Of a stretch of DNA of 64,000 nt, positions 11,230-22,044 are shown in pieces. The stretch is taken from NCBI RefSeq assembly GCF_030272615.1, contig NC_081409.1:207311190-207375189 (forward strand). Reading direction: 5' to 3'. The translations under genes were made by a program, and so were the position numbers. A model generated the notes under the pieces. The model was not told the origin of the DNA, ran no database searches, and saw only the letters and a list, made by a program, of their open reading frames with translations. The DNA is from Cryptomeria japonica. Lineage: Eukaryota > Streptophyta > Pinopsida > Cupressales > Cupressaceae. Positions within the stretch are counted from its first letter, which is position 1. Each line of letters opens with the position of its first letter.

Positions 11230-13449
11230 TCAACAGGTTGTAACATGACATTCAAAGGTAGGTTCGGAAGAAGATCCAATGCTTTTAAGGAAAATCTTGG
11301 GTCTCTGGGTAGAATTCTCAGACGTTTTGTCCTTGATAATAATGGTAGAGACATAATTGTCCATTGAAATGTGATTGATAGTTGAATCATACTTGTAGGA
11401 CGCTCTGGTATAGTTGGTTTGATCCTCTGTGGCTTTAGCTTTTCCCTTGTCATGTTTTGGGAATGGTTCCTTAAACATCTCATGTTCTTGATTAGACGAA
11501 TGTCCCTCAATCTCAATGTCACCTCTATCAATGAGATCTTGTATGATGTTCTTCAGTCGATGACAATTTCCTGTCTTATGACCTTTGCTCTTATGAAATT
11601 CACAATACTCATCATCATTCCACCAATTTGGTTTAACCTTTGGTTCATATGGAGGAAAATCTAGAACTGTGATTACTTTGTTTGCCACTAGCTTCTTGAA
11701 AACTGACTCAAGTGGTTCTCCCAATGGGGTGTACCTCCTTCGTGATCTGGAAGTTGTTTGAGTATTCACTTGATTGTTTGTAGAACTTGATCCCGAAAAG
11801 ATGACTTTGGGTCGTACTGTGCTGGCATCAACAACACCATCATTGACCGTGTTCTTGTTTTTATTCCAAAATCTTGGCTTGTCTTTTCCTTTAAAGTCAT
11901 CTTTGTTTTCCTTGAATATCTTGATGACTCCTTGTTCAATTAGGACCTTTTCTGTCGCTATGCCTTTTTCAATAACATCCTTAAAGGTGGACAAACAAGC
12001 TTTCCTTAGATCATAGCCAATGTCTTTGTTAACATTTTGTGTGAACATCTCTACCATTTGTTTTTGTGGAATTTCACAAGAGCATCTGCTGGCTAGATTT
12101 CTCCATCTTTGTAAAAATGATGCAAAAGATTCTCCCTCTTTTTGCTTAGTGTTGCACAAAGTAGTGATTGATATGTCTGTCTCTATGTTGTAGGAGAAAT
12201 GTTGAATAAATGCCTCTGCTAAGTCACCCCATGACTTAATTCCAGGTGGTAGTTGGGAGAACCATTCCATAGCTTGATCACCTAGGCTTTGTGGGAATAA
12301 TCTCATCAAATATGTCTCTTCTGCTGCTACCTCAATGCAAGCTGTGAAAAATTGTCTTATGTGTGCCTTAGGATCCCCTTTTCCTCTATACTTATCAAAT
12401 TTAGGCGTCACAAAGTGTGTAGGAAAAGGAGGCATTGGAATGCTCTTGTCAAATGGATAAGGACATATGTCTCTCATTGTGTATGTTGGCTTTGGTGTAT
12501 TTATGTCCTCCATTTTCTTTTGTAAATCCCTGATTTGTTGCTCCAAATTGCTCTTAGGTGGAGATCGACTTCTTGGACCATACCCCATGCTTGAGGCACC
12601 AATTGGAGGAGGAGCATGTTGCATATATGGATGATATTGATCATACACATGTTCATATGGAGGAGGTCTATAGTGATGCTACGTATATGGACCACTTGGT
12701 ATAGATTCATGTTGAGGAACACCATATCTATTTTGTGCATGTATACCATACTCTACAGGCATGTCATGTTCTATTGTATTGCCCCCAAATTTGACACGGG
12801 GTTTCCTTGTATCCAAATTTTGAGCATGCCTTTGAATATCCCATTGCTTTGGTGGTTGATCCTTAGCATTGATATGTGATTGAGCATATTTTTCTCCATA
12901 AGACTTCCATAGTGGTCTGCGAAGGTGAGTATCATATGTTTGACCATGTGTATGTGGGACCTCTGGTTTTTGAAGCAAAGCTGATGGTGATTCAGGTACC
13001 ATATGTGGTCCTCTATTTCCTCCACTATTAGGTCTCCTTTGATCCATGTTGGAGTGAGGTTGTTGCAAAGGTTGATTTTCCATTATTTGAGACATGTCAA
13101 AATCATGAGGTATCTTGGCTCCACTTTGTGCCATCATTTGTAAGAAGTACTGTCTATCCCTCTTCATTATTTCCTCAACCAATCGATTGAAATGGGGATT
13201 CATAATGGATTCTTCCACATCTGCTGAATGTACTGAAAAGTTGTCCATATTGTCATTATGTATAGCATTGTTGTTTATAGTGTCCATGTTCTCAACATTT
13301 GGAATGTTTCTATGGGCATCCATGTCAGGTAATGTAGTATGATCAGAATTGAAAAAGATCTCATTGTCATACTCATAAGAACTCATGTTTGCGGAATCTT
13401 GAGCCTCTTTAGTTTCTCTCTTAGATTTTTGAAGATGGGTTTCAACCAT
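11230..13449 (-). pseudogene. Gypsy gag polyprotein, broken by one stop
   Basis: A single minus-strand frame from an ATG at 13449 (MVETHLQ) or 13386 (MSSYEYDNE) to the stop at 11230, with one TAG at 12679-12681. The Asn/Met/His/Gln-rich N-terminal part (13386-12680) is unlike known domains. The retrotransposon gag domain lies at about 12420-12150, with MRLFPQSLGDQAMEWFSQLP and WGDLAEAFIQHF. A zinc-knuckle-like YCEFHKSKGHKTGNCHRLK at about 11610-11555 is the form usual in Tat and Athila gag. Gag would form the virus-like particle and bind element RNA. The N-terminal frame extends open upstream to 14055, but that part is leader-like, so I did not use it. Confidence 0.85.
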
Positions 13450-13919
13450 GAAATAGGTATTGACCAAGATGTGTGAGACTAGATGAAAAATGGAAAGAGT
13501 ATGGAAGACCAAGAGTTGGATGAAATGTAAATGAATCTGAAGTGTACTTGCAATGTCCAAAGTGTAAGACCAAGTATGTGTGTAGTAGAGTAGGTGTGGC
13601 TTCCAAAGAGAGGATAGTTTCTCTTGATGAGGTAAGTTGACCTTGACTCTAAGTAAGACCAAATGAGACCCAAAGGTAAGAAACCTTGATGAGGGACCAC
13701 TTAGCAAAGTGTTGTTGTATGTAGTGTGTTGACAAAGTATGATGAGGACAAGCAAGTGACTTTTTGACTCAAGTTTAGACAAGTGTGAGTGTAAAGTGAG
13801 ATGTGAAGCAATGATGGATTTTGTGAGACCCAAAGACAGGTTGAATGCTAGATGAACCCTGGAGAAATGACCTAGGAAGCTCAAGACTTTCGAAACTGAC
13901 TGTGTTTGTTTGCTGGACT

Positions 13920-14150
13920 GTAACAGTTTTTCAATTCTGGACACAAATGCACCTGTATACTTCACAGACACGGTTTCCTGACGCAGACGCGTTTTTGAGA
14001 TTTTTGCAAAGTGTAATGTTGACTGTTGGAACACAGACGCAATTCTGCCCTTCACAGATACGGTTATACAACACAGACGCTTTTATGTCCGACACAGACG
14101 CGGTTTCCTGACGCAGACGCTATTATGTCCGACACAGACGCATTTCTGTA
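13920..14150 (-). repeat. ACACAGACGC motif array, inner
   Basis: Plus-strand ACACAGACGC and variants recur about every 20-40 bases, with exact CACAGACGC near 14033, 14072, 14094 and 14134. A compound unit TCCGACACAGACGC...CTGACGCAGACGC occurs nearly twice. This is the reverse complement of the array at 1510-1860. Confidence 0.75.
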
Positions 14151-15369
14151 AAATTTGTGCAATTTTTTCCAATCTGTGAAGTCATTTTGTTGTGACCAAA
14201 TCTGACTGTTTGACTGTTTTTCATGACAAGAGGACACAGTGTTGATGAAGACCCAATGTTTGCAAGTGTCTAGACTCAAAATGACTCCAAGAAAAGTGTG
14301 TTGTTTGATGTAAAAATATTTTGCATACACTTGAAGACACAACAGACACAATGTTTTGCTGTTTGGTCTTGAATGTTTTGAATGTTTAACATAAGTCAAG
14401 CACAATTCTTATGGCTGGCCAAGACAATAGTTGTTGATCCCACATGGGGTTTTACCCCCGAGGCTACGCTATTCAGAGCAGATACTTAGATGCTTGACCT
14501 CACTGGCTCCACCCTCAGCACTCACTTCTCGGGTCAGCCAAGCATCAGTCCCCACGAAAACTCCTCGTGGCGAACTTTGTATCTCTACTAAGAACCGTTT
14601 GTGTGTGGGCCGCTACCAGAGGTCCAACCTCCTGCCCCAACAACTAGAAGGATTTTCTGCTTCTAAAACAAAATGGTGCTAGTAAGGGCATCTGCTTGTG
14701 TGGCCATACATGCGGCACTTTCAGCTCTGTAAATACAGAAGGCTCCCAGCCGGTAGGGGTTACGCCCTACAACTGATCAAATAAATTTGATCAAATGGGT
14801 TTATGGGGAGACATAGTGTCGGTATGAACTAATCAACACACGTTATTCATAGTTTTCACCATGAATACATTTATTTATAGTGGTTCGGAAGAAGATGGCT
14901 TTTCTTTTGCTACCACTTGGGTCGTTCTCTTCTCACTAGTAGTCCTAATGACCACACGGGAAGACAGACCCTCTAAAGATTAAACAAAAAGAGCCTATTG
15001 CTCAAGACACAAAAGACAATGATTCAATTTTAGTGCACCAATTGAAGTGTTTGCTAGTCTATGAAAACAAGGCACACAATAAAAATCCAAAAACCCTTGC
15101 CAAGGACCTGCAACAAAGAGTTGTTAGTAGTTTGGATTGTTTCAAATGATTACCCCTTCCTGCAAGCACACAAGTTAGGTAAATTTTAAACCCAAAAGAC
15201 TTTGTGAAAATAGGGGCCTTCAACCAAACGATTTAGCTTTCAAGACAAGCTGCACCAATTTTGTTAGCTAGATCTAAAAATGTTAGCTCAAAATAAACCA
15301 GATCTGAAACCCTAAATGCAAAATCCAAAAAACTGAATCAATGAAAACACAAAATTTTGAAACTGATAA

Positions 15370-15630
15370 ACACAGACGTGGTTACCCTCAACACAGACGC
15401 GACTGGATAACACAGACGCAGTTCTGTGAAGCATAGATGCGGTTAAAGAACATAGATGCGTCTTCTAGACACAGACGCAGCTAAAACCAGCACAGACGCG
15501 ACTTTACAATGCAGACATGTTTTCCTGAACCTACAAAAATAAAATAAAGCCAATACATAGACGCGATTCCAGATGTCGCAGATGCGCCAGAAAATCAAAA
15601 ACGCGATCCGAAAGAATGCAGACGTGGAAA
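15370..15630 (-). repeat. ACACAGACGC motif array, near the primer-binding site
   Basis: At least seven copies or close variants of CACAGACGC on the plus strand, with some C->T decay (CATAGATGCG). It lies about 100 bases inside the 5' LTR, and its orientation is the same as 13920-14150 and opposite to 1510-1860. Confidence 0.75.
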
Positions 15631-15713
15631 TATCAAAATGCTATCAAAAACGTCGGATCTGCAACTTCAAACACAAAATTTGCAACAAGATGTTAAATGC
15701 AAAAGGGACAAGA

Positions 15714-15731
15714 GTCCCACCGGGCGTGCCA
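15714..15731 (-). other. Primer-binding site of the gypsy element
   Basis: Read on the minus strand, TGGCACGCCCGGTGGGAC begins 3 bases inside the 5' LTR. The TGG start complements the CCA end of a tRNA, and the tRNA 3' end implied is GTCCCACCGGGCGTGCCA. I do not assign the tRNA species from sequence alone. Confidence 0.75.
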
Positions 15732-15734
15732 AAA

Positions 15735-16496
15735 TGTATATGGTGAAAATGGATAACAATAATAACAATATTGAAAGGCTAAATGAATTCAACCACAAAA
15801 CCCTAGCCTAACAATCAACAAAGATCCACCATAACATATGAAGATTACCTAAGACAATGCAAATCAAATGAAATCACAAAGATTATACCATCACATGTCC
15901 AATAGGGTTTGGATCTCCATTCTTCCTATCTCCATTGATCTTGTTTGATATATTTGCTCTCAGATTTTATGTGCACAAGAGCTCAACAAAGAACGGAATG
16001 TGGTTGCAAGTAGGATCGTAGTGTAGTCAATTGCATAAAAGATGATTTAGCATGAATGATTAGGGTTCGATAATGAAGGAAGCATCTCCTTATATAGAAG
16101 ACAATATGAAATGGAGGGATAATATTGAGAGGTGTAAAAGGAGGTCGGCTATGATTAGAGGGTAGGTAAAAGAAATAATAAAATAATGAAAGGGGTAGGT
16201 AGTGTATGAATTAAGAGATGAATGACATGTGTCATGAGTAGAAAAGGTTAATGAATTAATTAAATAAATAAAGATTTATTTAATTAATAGAAGAAGTGGG
16301 ATCAATTAAATAAATAAGATATTTATTTAATTTAGAAAAAAGGATAATTTAAATAAATAAATGTATTTATTTAAATGAGAAATAAGGCTAGAAGAGGATA
16401 AATGAATTAATTAAATAAATAAAGATTTATTTAATTAATAGAAGAATTAAGCTTAGATAATTAAATAATTAGACTGGACAATTTTAGGTGTCTACA
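15735..16496 (-). repeat. 5' LTR of the gypsy element (762 bp), carries its promoter
   Basis: Partner of 274-1054. Read on the minus strand it starts TGTAGACACC and ends CATATACA. Relative to the 3' LTR it lacks 17 bases in the AT-rich palindromic part. Transcription of the element should start inside this LTR, but I cannot place a TATA box with confidence among the many AT-rich stretches. Confidence 0.9.
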
Positions 16497-17611
16497 ATAG
16501 CAACTTTCTTGAGATGTAACATGTGTTAGAAGGAAAGAGTCTGCTACCCGAAATCCAATGGTGGTCTGGGAATCCACAAAATTACTCACTTCAACAGGGC
16601 TCTTATGACAAAAACAACTTGGAATCTTATCTACAAAGATTCGAACTGGGGTCATATTATGAGGGCTAAATACCTTAGCCAATGACACTTTCACTTAGCT
16701 CTGAATGAGGAGGGACTTCCTAAAGGGTCCAAAATATGGAATAATATTCTTAAATGTAGAGATCTTATTTTCAGGGCATGAAGTGGCTCATTGGTAATAG
16801 TAGTAACATTAGCTTCTGAGAAGATTGTTGGCTTGGGGATAAGCCTATGATTTCCTCCCCCTCCCTCAGAAGGATTAAAGACACAACTATGGTTTTCTTT
16901 GGTGGCTGGGTCTGCAATTACTTCTCCAACAACACATGGAAGGTTATCTTTGATTGTTGTTTCAATCAGCCGCTCCTGCTGTCTAGTGCTATGGAACTTC
17001 AAAATTTTCTTGGTATGATAAGACTCCCACTCTTTCCTAGGGATGATAAATTTATTTGGAAATGGAACCCCACTGAGGAGTTCTCTGTTAAAACTACTTA
17101 CCACAGTCTGCTTCAGGACCCCAATTCTTTGGTTAGGTGGAATGAAGTTTGGAATCCTCATCTTATTCCTAAGATTTTTATTTTTTTGGTGGACTGCTCT
17201 TCACAACAAAATTATCACTCAGGACAACTTGGTTAAGCGTAGATTTCAGTTCCCTAATAGATGTGTTCTTTGCAAAATGGATGAGGAAAATCCCCCCCAT
17301 CTCTTCCTCCATTGTGCCTTTGCTAAAGCCCTCTAGGGTATGGTTTGCCATAAGTTTAATCTTTGCTGGACCATGAATGAAAATTTGTTACAGCTGTTGC
17401 AAGAGTGGGGGACCCCCACTACCAACCCCCTGGTCCACCAACTTTGGAGGCAGACCCTAGTCTAAAGAGAAGGGAATGGGGTGGCTGATGCTCTTGCATC
17501 CATTTAATTAATGTTCTAGGGCCTGAGATGCTGGAGTAATCTTTACTCCTTGCCTCTCACTATTACCTCCCTCTTGCAGGGAGAGTGTACTAATCTTATT
17601 CCTCATGAATA
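16497..17611 (+). pseudogene. LINE (non-LTR retrotransposon) ORF2 C-terminal remnant
   Basis: The plus strand encodes broken pieces in several frames. NGGLGIHKITHFNRALMTKT at about 16554 matches the GGLGI segment after the RT domain of plant LINEs. The zinc-binding domain (zf-RVT) follows: WKWNPTEEFSVKTTYHSLL (17059-17115), NEVWNPHLIPKI (17140-17178), then a frameshift to CVLCKMDEENPPHLFLHCAF (17264-17323). REGNGVADALAS at 17466-17501 matches the C-terminal end of an RNase H domain, most of which has been deleted. The reading ends with LPLTITSLLQGECTNLIPHE and TAA at 17609-17611. The element is 5'-truncated, with multiple stops. The gypsy insertion abuts its left edge. Confidence 0.8.
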
Positions 17612-17856
17612 AGCTCTTTGCTAGTTCTTCCCGCCCATTCCTCTCGACTTGCAGGAGTTGCAGGAGGAAAGAATTTTCAAATTTGAAAAAGTTTAACCCT
17701 TTGATGACTAGCTTCAATGGTCATGTGAGGTGGACTGTCAACATGGCTAGTAAGTATGATGTGCACGTCTTAATCATTGTTTGGTACACATTCCTGTGTT
17801 ATTTTCTCATCATGATGCTAGCGTGTGATAACATGTATATCAACTAGCCTGGTTAG

Positions 17857-18960
17857 ATGAAGCTTATTGGTTGTTTCATGCAAATTGCTACATGTGGTCC
17901 TTGCATTTATGATCATTGTTCTTGCTCTGAGTTCGACATGGCCTTTTGTATGCTCAAAGTCATGTCTCAAGGTGTGATTAATATTTCACATAATTTTTCT
18001 AGCCTGAAGGACAATTATGGCAATTATTTCACAGCATGGCTTCTTGATCACCAAATCCATATCAAAAGCACTGACTTTTATGATGAAATAGTTGCTATTT
18101 TCATTAAGTGCTATATTCTGGATACTACCTTTGTGTTTCTGCATATGTCTCACGGTGAAAAATTCTTACTGCTAAAATTCCTGACCTGGCCATGGGGGGT
18201 GAGAGAGTTCGTTATGAACCCAAACAAACTAGATGATTTAAAAAAGGACGTAGTGGTCTAGAACTATTGTGTCCAGGGTGGGGTGGTAGAATTTATGGAA
18301 AGCCTTCGCGGCCATGATGAACAACTCTTTGTCCAGTTTGCGGCTTCTTGGTTTGGTAGAAGGGGTAATATTGGTAGGGTTTCTTTTGAACTATTGGAAG
18401 AGACTATTGCTCAAGCGACAAGCCTATCTTTGGATGGTAGAAGATGGAAGAGGACCAGTCATGTCGCTAACAGTGAGGGCCTAAATAGATTTTTTAAGGG
18501 AAGGGAAGAACTAGTGATGTTGCAAGGAAGGTTCGTTAGAGAAGAGCTAAAGCATCCTTGGAACCAAATTTGTCTTATGATCATGAAATACTTCACCCTT
18601 GAGGGCTGCTATAAGGAATTTTACTACTACCATATGCCTCTACTTAACCATTTTCGTAACAATGATCTCCATTGTCTACATTTTTACCTTATGCACTCTT
18701 CCGAGTTCTCTCTCAAGGAAGCCCTCGACCATAAGAATGGGGATACATCGCCCATCCCTTTGCATCAAGGTCTCATTTATAGGTTGTATAACTACCAATT
18801 TCCCTTCACCCTTCGAGGATGCTCCTGCTCATCCAACCCCTGTTGGCTGCCTCACATCCTCTTGTGGCCTTTTCTAGTGGCTTGGCCCTCCCTAGATTGT
18901 TACATCTTTCGAATGAAGCCTTTTCTTCCCCTCAATTCCCCTGCTCTGTTCAATAATTGA
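17857..18960 (+). pseudogene. Unrecognised reading frame A, duplicate copy 1
   Basis: A single frame of about 367 codons from ATG 17857 to TGA 18960, broken by one TAG at 18259-18261. I do not recognise the protein. Visible features are aromatic-rich segments (WLLDHQIHIKSTDFYDEIVA, FLTWPWGVREF), a SASWFGRR-like patch at about 18340 (AASWFGRRGNIG), a basic patch (DGRRWKRTS), and C-terminal hydrophobic text (ILLWPFLVAW). From about codon 55 on (18021) it is closely matched by 31192-32132. Coding constraint is suggested because most differences between copies keep the frame, and the stops are CAG->TAG. It may belong to an uncharacterised retroelement or a host gene family. Confidence 0.5.
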
Positions 18961-19904
18961 GTTAAGAACTTGCTCCATGCCCTCATCCTTGGTCGGGAAA
19001 GATAAGAAACCTACTCCTTCTAAGGGTAAAGGGAATTGTCATGTCCCCAATCAATACTTAAACAAAATAAGAATCGATGTATGATTGAATAAGTTTTATT
19101 GAAAGATTTAAACTTATTATTAAAAGAACTAATCAATATGCATCAATGTCATGAGAGGAAGTGATTGGTTAATGAGATGATTTCTATTAAGACAAGATCA
19201 ATAGGAAACAATAGGGAAGGACAATCGATGAATGAGGAATTAGTAATAAATATTCCCAAGTGTTGATAGGAATTGCAGTTTGTATGAAGAATGAAAGCCA
19301 AACAATAATCATTTAATGAGCATGAATATCGATCATACACATGATTGTTAATGATTAATAGGTAATAGTATGATATGTAGATCAGTAAAGCGACTAAGAC
19401 GTTTATAAGAATTGGAAAATATTAGTTTGAGACAATGATCAAGACTACGACAACCATGAACTCATTGCATTCTGATTCTTATAAAGGCAATGCTCTTGAT
19501 ATATGATTAGAAGATCGATCACCAAAAGAATCCTTGAGGGACAACATTCGACAAGAAGAAAGGGACTAAAGAAATCAAGCATACACATTATCAATTAACT
19601 ATGTACAGTCCCCTTTCTATACTAGTAGTATACAAAGGGGACCAAGGAACCTCATTATTCTAAGCGACTATCACAGTCTGGTTGCATACACAGATTATCA
19701 TATCTAACATAGCAGCATCTTGTAATTGATCAAGTATATCAGCATAATATACACATCACAAGATTATCTTGCATGGTAAAAATAGACATATTAGACATAG
19801 TAACGTTAGAAGGATCATTGCATAGTTATATTATCATAGCAGAAAAGGGAAAACTATATATCTGCATATCACAATGATTCTTATAACATTGGTAGATTGT
19901 ACAT

Positions 19905-20247
19905 TGTTAGCGTCAGTTTTGCATGATCCTCTCTCTCCGTGAACGATGGATCGCTTTTAGTCTGCTCTCTGTCCTCTCTGAGAATAATGGATCTGTCTTC
20001 CATGCAAACTGCAGATCATAAGCTAACTAATTCATTTAGTTGTTATCTCTGCCTCTTTCACCGCTGATTTCATATTTCATGTGGTGGATATTATTTGTAT
20101 AAATCTAAATTTAACATATTGTAAATTACACAATGAATTAATAGAATTTCATTTTCAGCTTTTCTGTTTTTCTTCTTCTTTTCTCTACAAGTTGTGTTTC
20201 TCGCTTTCTAGCTAGATCTGTAGTTTTGTTATGCAAGAAATTCTACA
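19905..20247 (+). repeat. 5' LTR of the gag-only Copia element
   Basis: 343 bp, TGTTAGC...TTCTACA. It is near-identical to 21702-22044, with a small number of single-base differences such as CGTC/CATC at the start. Confidence 0.92.
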
Positions 20248-20248
20248 T

Positions 20249-20260
20249 TGTATCAGAGCA
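20249..20260 (+). other. Primer-binding site, initiator-tRNA-Met type
   Basis: TGTATCAGAGCA directly after the 5' LTR. It matches the standard plant Copia site TGGTATCAGAGC, with one G replaced by T. Confidence 0.8.
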
Positions 20261-20323
20261 TAGGTGCTAGAAAGGAAAAATAAATCTTTGTTTGTTGCAG
20301 ATATAGAAGATCAGAGTTGAAAA

Positions 20324-21100
20324 ATGGAATTCTCAGCTTCTGCTATTCTCACACCATACAACTATTTTGATTGGAAGCCAAAGATTCTACTTCAGCTCAG
20401 AAGTAGAGGCCTCTATCAGATAGTTATGAATACAGAGGTTGAACCCAATCCAACAGTTGAAAAGTCTAAATATTTCAATAGGATGGATGAGGCCTTCGGT
20501 CTATTATGCTTATCCATGTCTTCAGAATTGTTGTTTCATGTTGAAGAATACAAAAATCCAAATGAGGTTTGGACTAAGCTGAAGACTCTTTTTGGGAAGC
20601 AAGATGAGATGCAAGGTCACATTCTAGAAAATGAGCTTATCTCATTAGATCCGAGAAGTTTTGAAAATATTCAAGACTTTTTCACAAGGTTCAAGGCCTT
20701 ATTACTCCAGCTAAAAGAATGTGGAATTGACAAATCTAAGGAAAAAAACAAATTAATTCTTGCTATTTTGTCAAAATTGGGTCCAAATTATGTTATATTT
20801 GTCTCTTCTTTTCACATAGTTAGGCTTACAACAGGAGCAAGTTGGAAGATGCCCACTCTCGATGCTTTCATTGAGTGTCTCATACATGAGCAGGATAAGC
20901 TCATAAAGATGGGCACTTTACAAGATTGTAAAGCTCATGCACTTGTTGTGCATACAAGTGAGAAGAACAATTCACAATCCAAGACTCAATCCAAGATAGA
21001 GAAGAAGTCTGGTGAGCCTTGCAAGTTTTGTGGAAAGGTGGGACATGCAATCAATAGGTGTTGGAAGAGACTTGAAGCTTTAGAAGAGGCCGTGCAGTAG
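20324..21100 (+). CDS. Copia-type gag, intact
   Basis: 258 codons from ATG 20324 to TAG 21100, unbroken. The start is the first ATG after the primer-binding site and gives the usual gag N-terminus (PYNYFDWKPKILLQLRSRGL). The UBN2-type gag domain covers about residues 10-180, with EVWTKLKTLFGKQDEMQG and the IQDFFTRFKALLLQLKECGI region. A single CCHC zinc knuckle CKFCGKVGHAINRC lies at about residues 231-244, after a Ser/Lys/Gln-rich linker. Gag coats element RNA and forms the particle. Because the element has no pol, keeping gag open is notable and suggests it was recently useful for mobilisation. Confidence 0.92.
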   Translation: MEFSASAILTPYNYFDWKPKILLQLRSRGLYQIVMNTEVEPNPTVEKSKYFNRMDEAFGLLCLSMSSELLFHVEEYKNPNEVWTKLKTLFGKQDEMQGHILENELISLDPRSFENIQDFFTRFKALLLQLKECGIDKSKEKNKLILAILSKLGPNYVIFVSSFHIVRLTTGASWKMPTLDAFIECLIHEQDKLIKMGTLQDCKAHALVVHTSEKNNSQSKTQSKIEKKSGEPCKFCGKVGHAINRCWKRLEALEEAVQ

Positions 21101-21690
21101 CATCACATTTCAGCCACTCAACCTTCTTCATCATAGATAGGTCAAGGTCAAAGTCATGCTCTTTTTGCATGGGCCTTGCCTTCATCTTCATCTTCTCCTT
21201 TGTGACACATCATTTTAGTGGACCTATCTTGTTTCTCCTTTGTCATATTATGAGGGAGATTTTATACTGTTAATGCTAATGCTTCTTGGTTTTGTTTCAA
21301 GTTTGATCAATTCACTGTTGGCACCTATATTTTTGACTGGCATCTTCTTCTTGCATAGTTGAGTAGTGTCATTGGGGTCACTCATGCAGATTCATGTGCC
21401 ACGTGCATCTTCGAATGTCAGATGTTTTGCCTTTGTTTGCCATCTGGTTATTGTTCGAGTAGTGTCATTGAGGGAACTCATGCAAATTCTTGATCTTGGT
21501 CATCATCTTGGCTTTTGAGGAGACTATGGCAGTCATCATTCGACAGTTGTCCACACTTTTCTGTATCTCAAAGGATGTTCTTTTGCACTTCATATAGTTG
21601 CATCTCTATAATTTTGAGGGAGGGTTTTGTTTCCACTAGGTTTTACCTCTTTCCTCTTTTCTTTCTTCTTTTTTATCTCCTTAGTTAGAC

Positions 21691-21701
21691 TTAAGAGGGG
21701 G
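21691..21701 (+). other. Polypurine tract of the gag-only element
   Basis: TTAAGAGGGGG lies directly before the 3' LTR start TGTTAGC, the standard Copia arrangement. Confidence 0.8.
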
Positions 21702-22044
21702 TGTTAGCATCAATTTTGCATGATCCTCTCTCTCCATGAACGATGAATCACTTTTAGTCTGCTCTCTGTCCTCTCCGACAATAATGGATCTGTCTTCCAT
21801 GCAAACTGCAGATCATAAGCTAACTAATTCATTTAGTTGTTATCTCTGCCTCTTTCACCGCTGATTTCATATTTCATGTGGTGGATATTATTTGTATAAA
21901 TCTGCATTTAACATATTGTAAATTACACAATGAATTAATAGAATTTCATTTTTAGCTTTTCTGTTTTTCTTCTTTTTTTCTCTACAAGTTTTGTTTCTCG
22001 CTTTCTATCTAGATCTATAGTTTTGTTATGCAAGAAATTCTACA
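21702..22044 (+). repeat. 3' LTR of the gag-only Copia element
   Basis: 343 bp direct repeat of 19905-20247, followed at once by the TACAT target duplication. Confidence 0.92.

Larger units (their letters stand above)
13450..15713 (-). other. Gypsy 5' leader between primer-binding site and gag
   Basis: About 2.26 kb without a convincing gene. It contains two arrays of the ACACAGACGC motif (listed separately) and a relatively GC-rich block at 14430-14770 with several possible hairpins, for example GGGGTTTTACCCC at 14448-14460 and GTAGGGGTTACGCCCTAC at 14752-14769. Long leaders before gag are usual in Tat elements. Packaging or translation signals may lie here, but I cannot identify them. Confidence 0.6.
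274..16496 (-). mobile_element. Ty3/gypsy LTR retrotransposon, Tat lineage, full length, degenerate
   Basis: Two direct repeats (274-1054 and 15735-16496) with TG...CA ends bound a 16.2 kb element read on the minus strand. Order in the element: 5' LTR, primer-binding site, long leader, gag, protease, reverse transcriptase, RNase H, second RNase H, integrase, long 3' region with an antisense reading frame, polypurine tract, 3' LTR. Protease-RT-RNH-integrase order is typical of Ty3/gypsy. The second RNase H after the normal one, and an antisense frame upstream of the 3' LTR, are known for the Tat group. The LTRs differ by about seven substitutions, a 2-base and a 17-base deletion (counted by eye), so the insertion is not very old. 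The coding frames hold several stops and frameshifts, so it is unlikely to be autonomous. Confidence 0.93.
19905..22044 (+). mobile_element. Complete non-autonomous Copia-type element encoding only gag (TR-GAG type)
   Basis: Two 343-bp LTRs (19905-20247 and 21702-22044), each starting TGTTAGC and ending TTCTACA, are flanked by a perfect TACAT target duplication (19900-19904, 22045-22049). A primer-binding site, an intact gag frame and a polypurine tract are in place, but there is no protease, integrase or RT. About 600 bases between gag and the 3' LTR are non-coding. Elements with gag only have been described in plants and must use pol from another element. The equal LTR length and few differences suggest a recent insertion, younger than the LTR it sits in. 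Confidence 0.93.

Noticed and set aside
18950-19040. Programmed -1 frameshift between unknown frames A and B
   Set aside because: The offset is the same in both copies, but no slippery site or downstream structure is convincing, and an intron or simple decay explains it as well.
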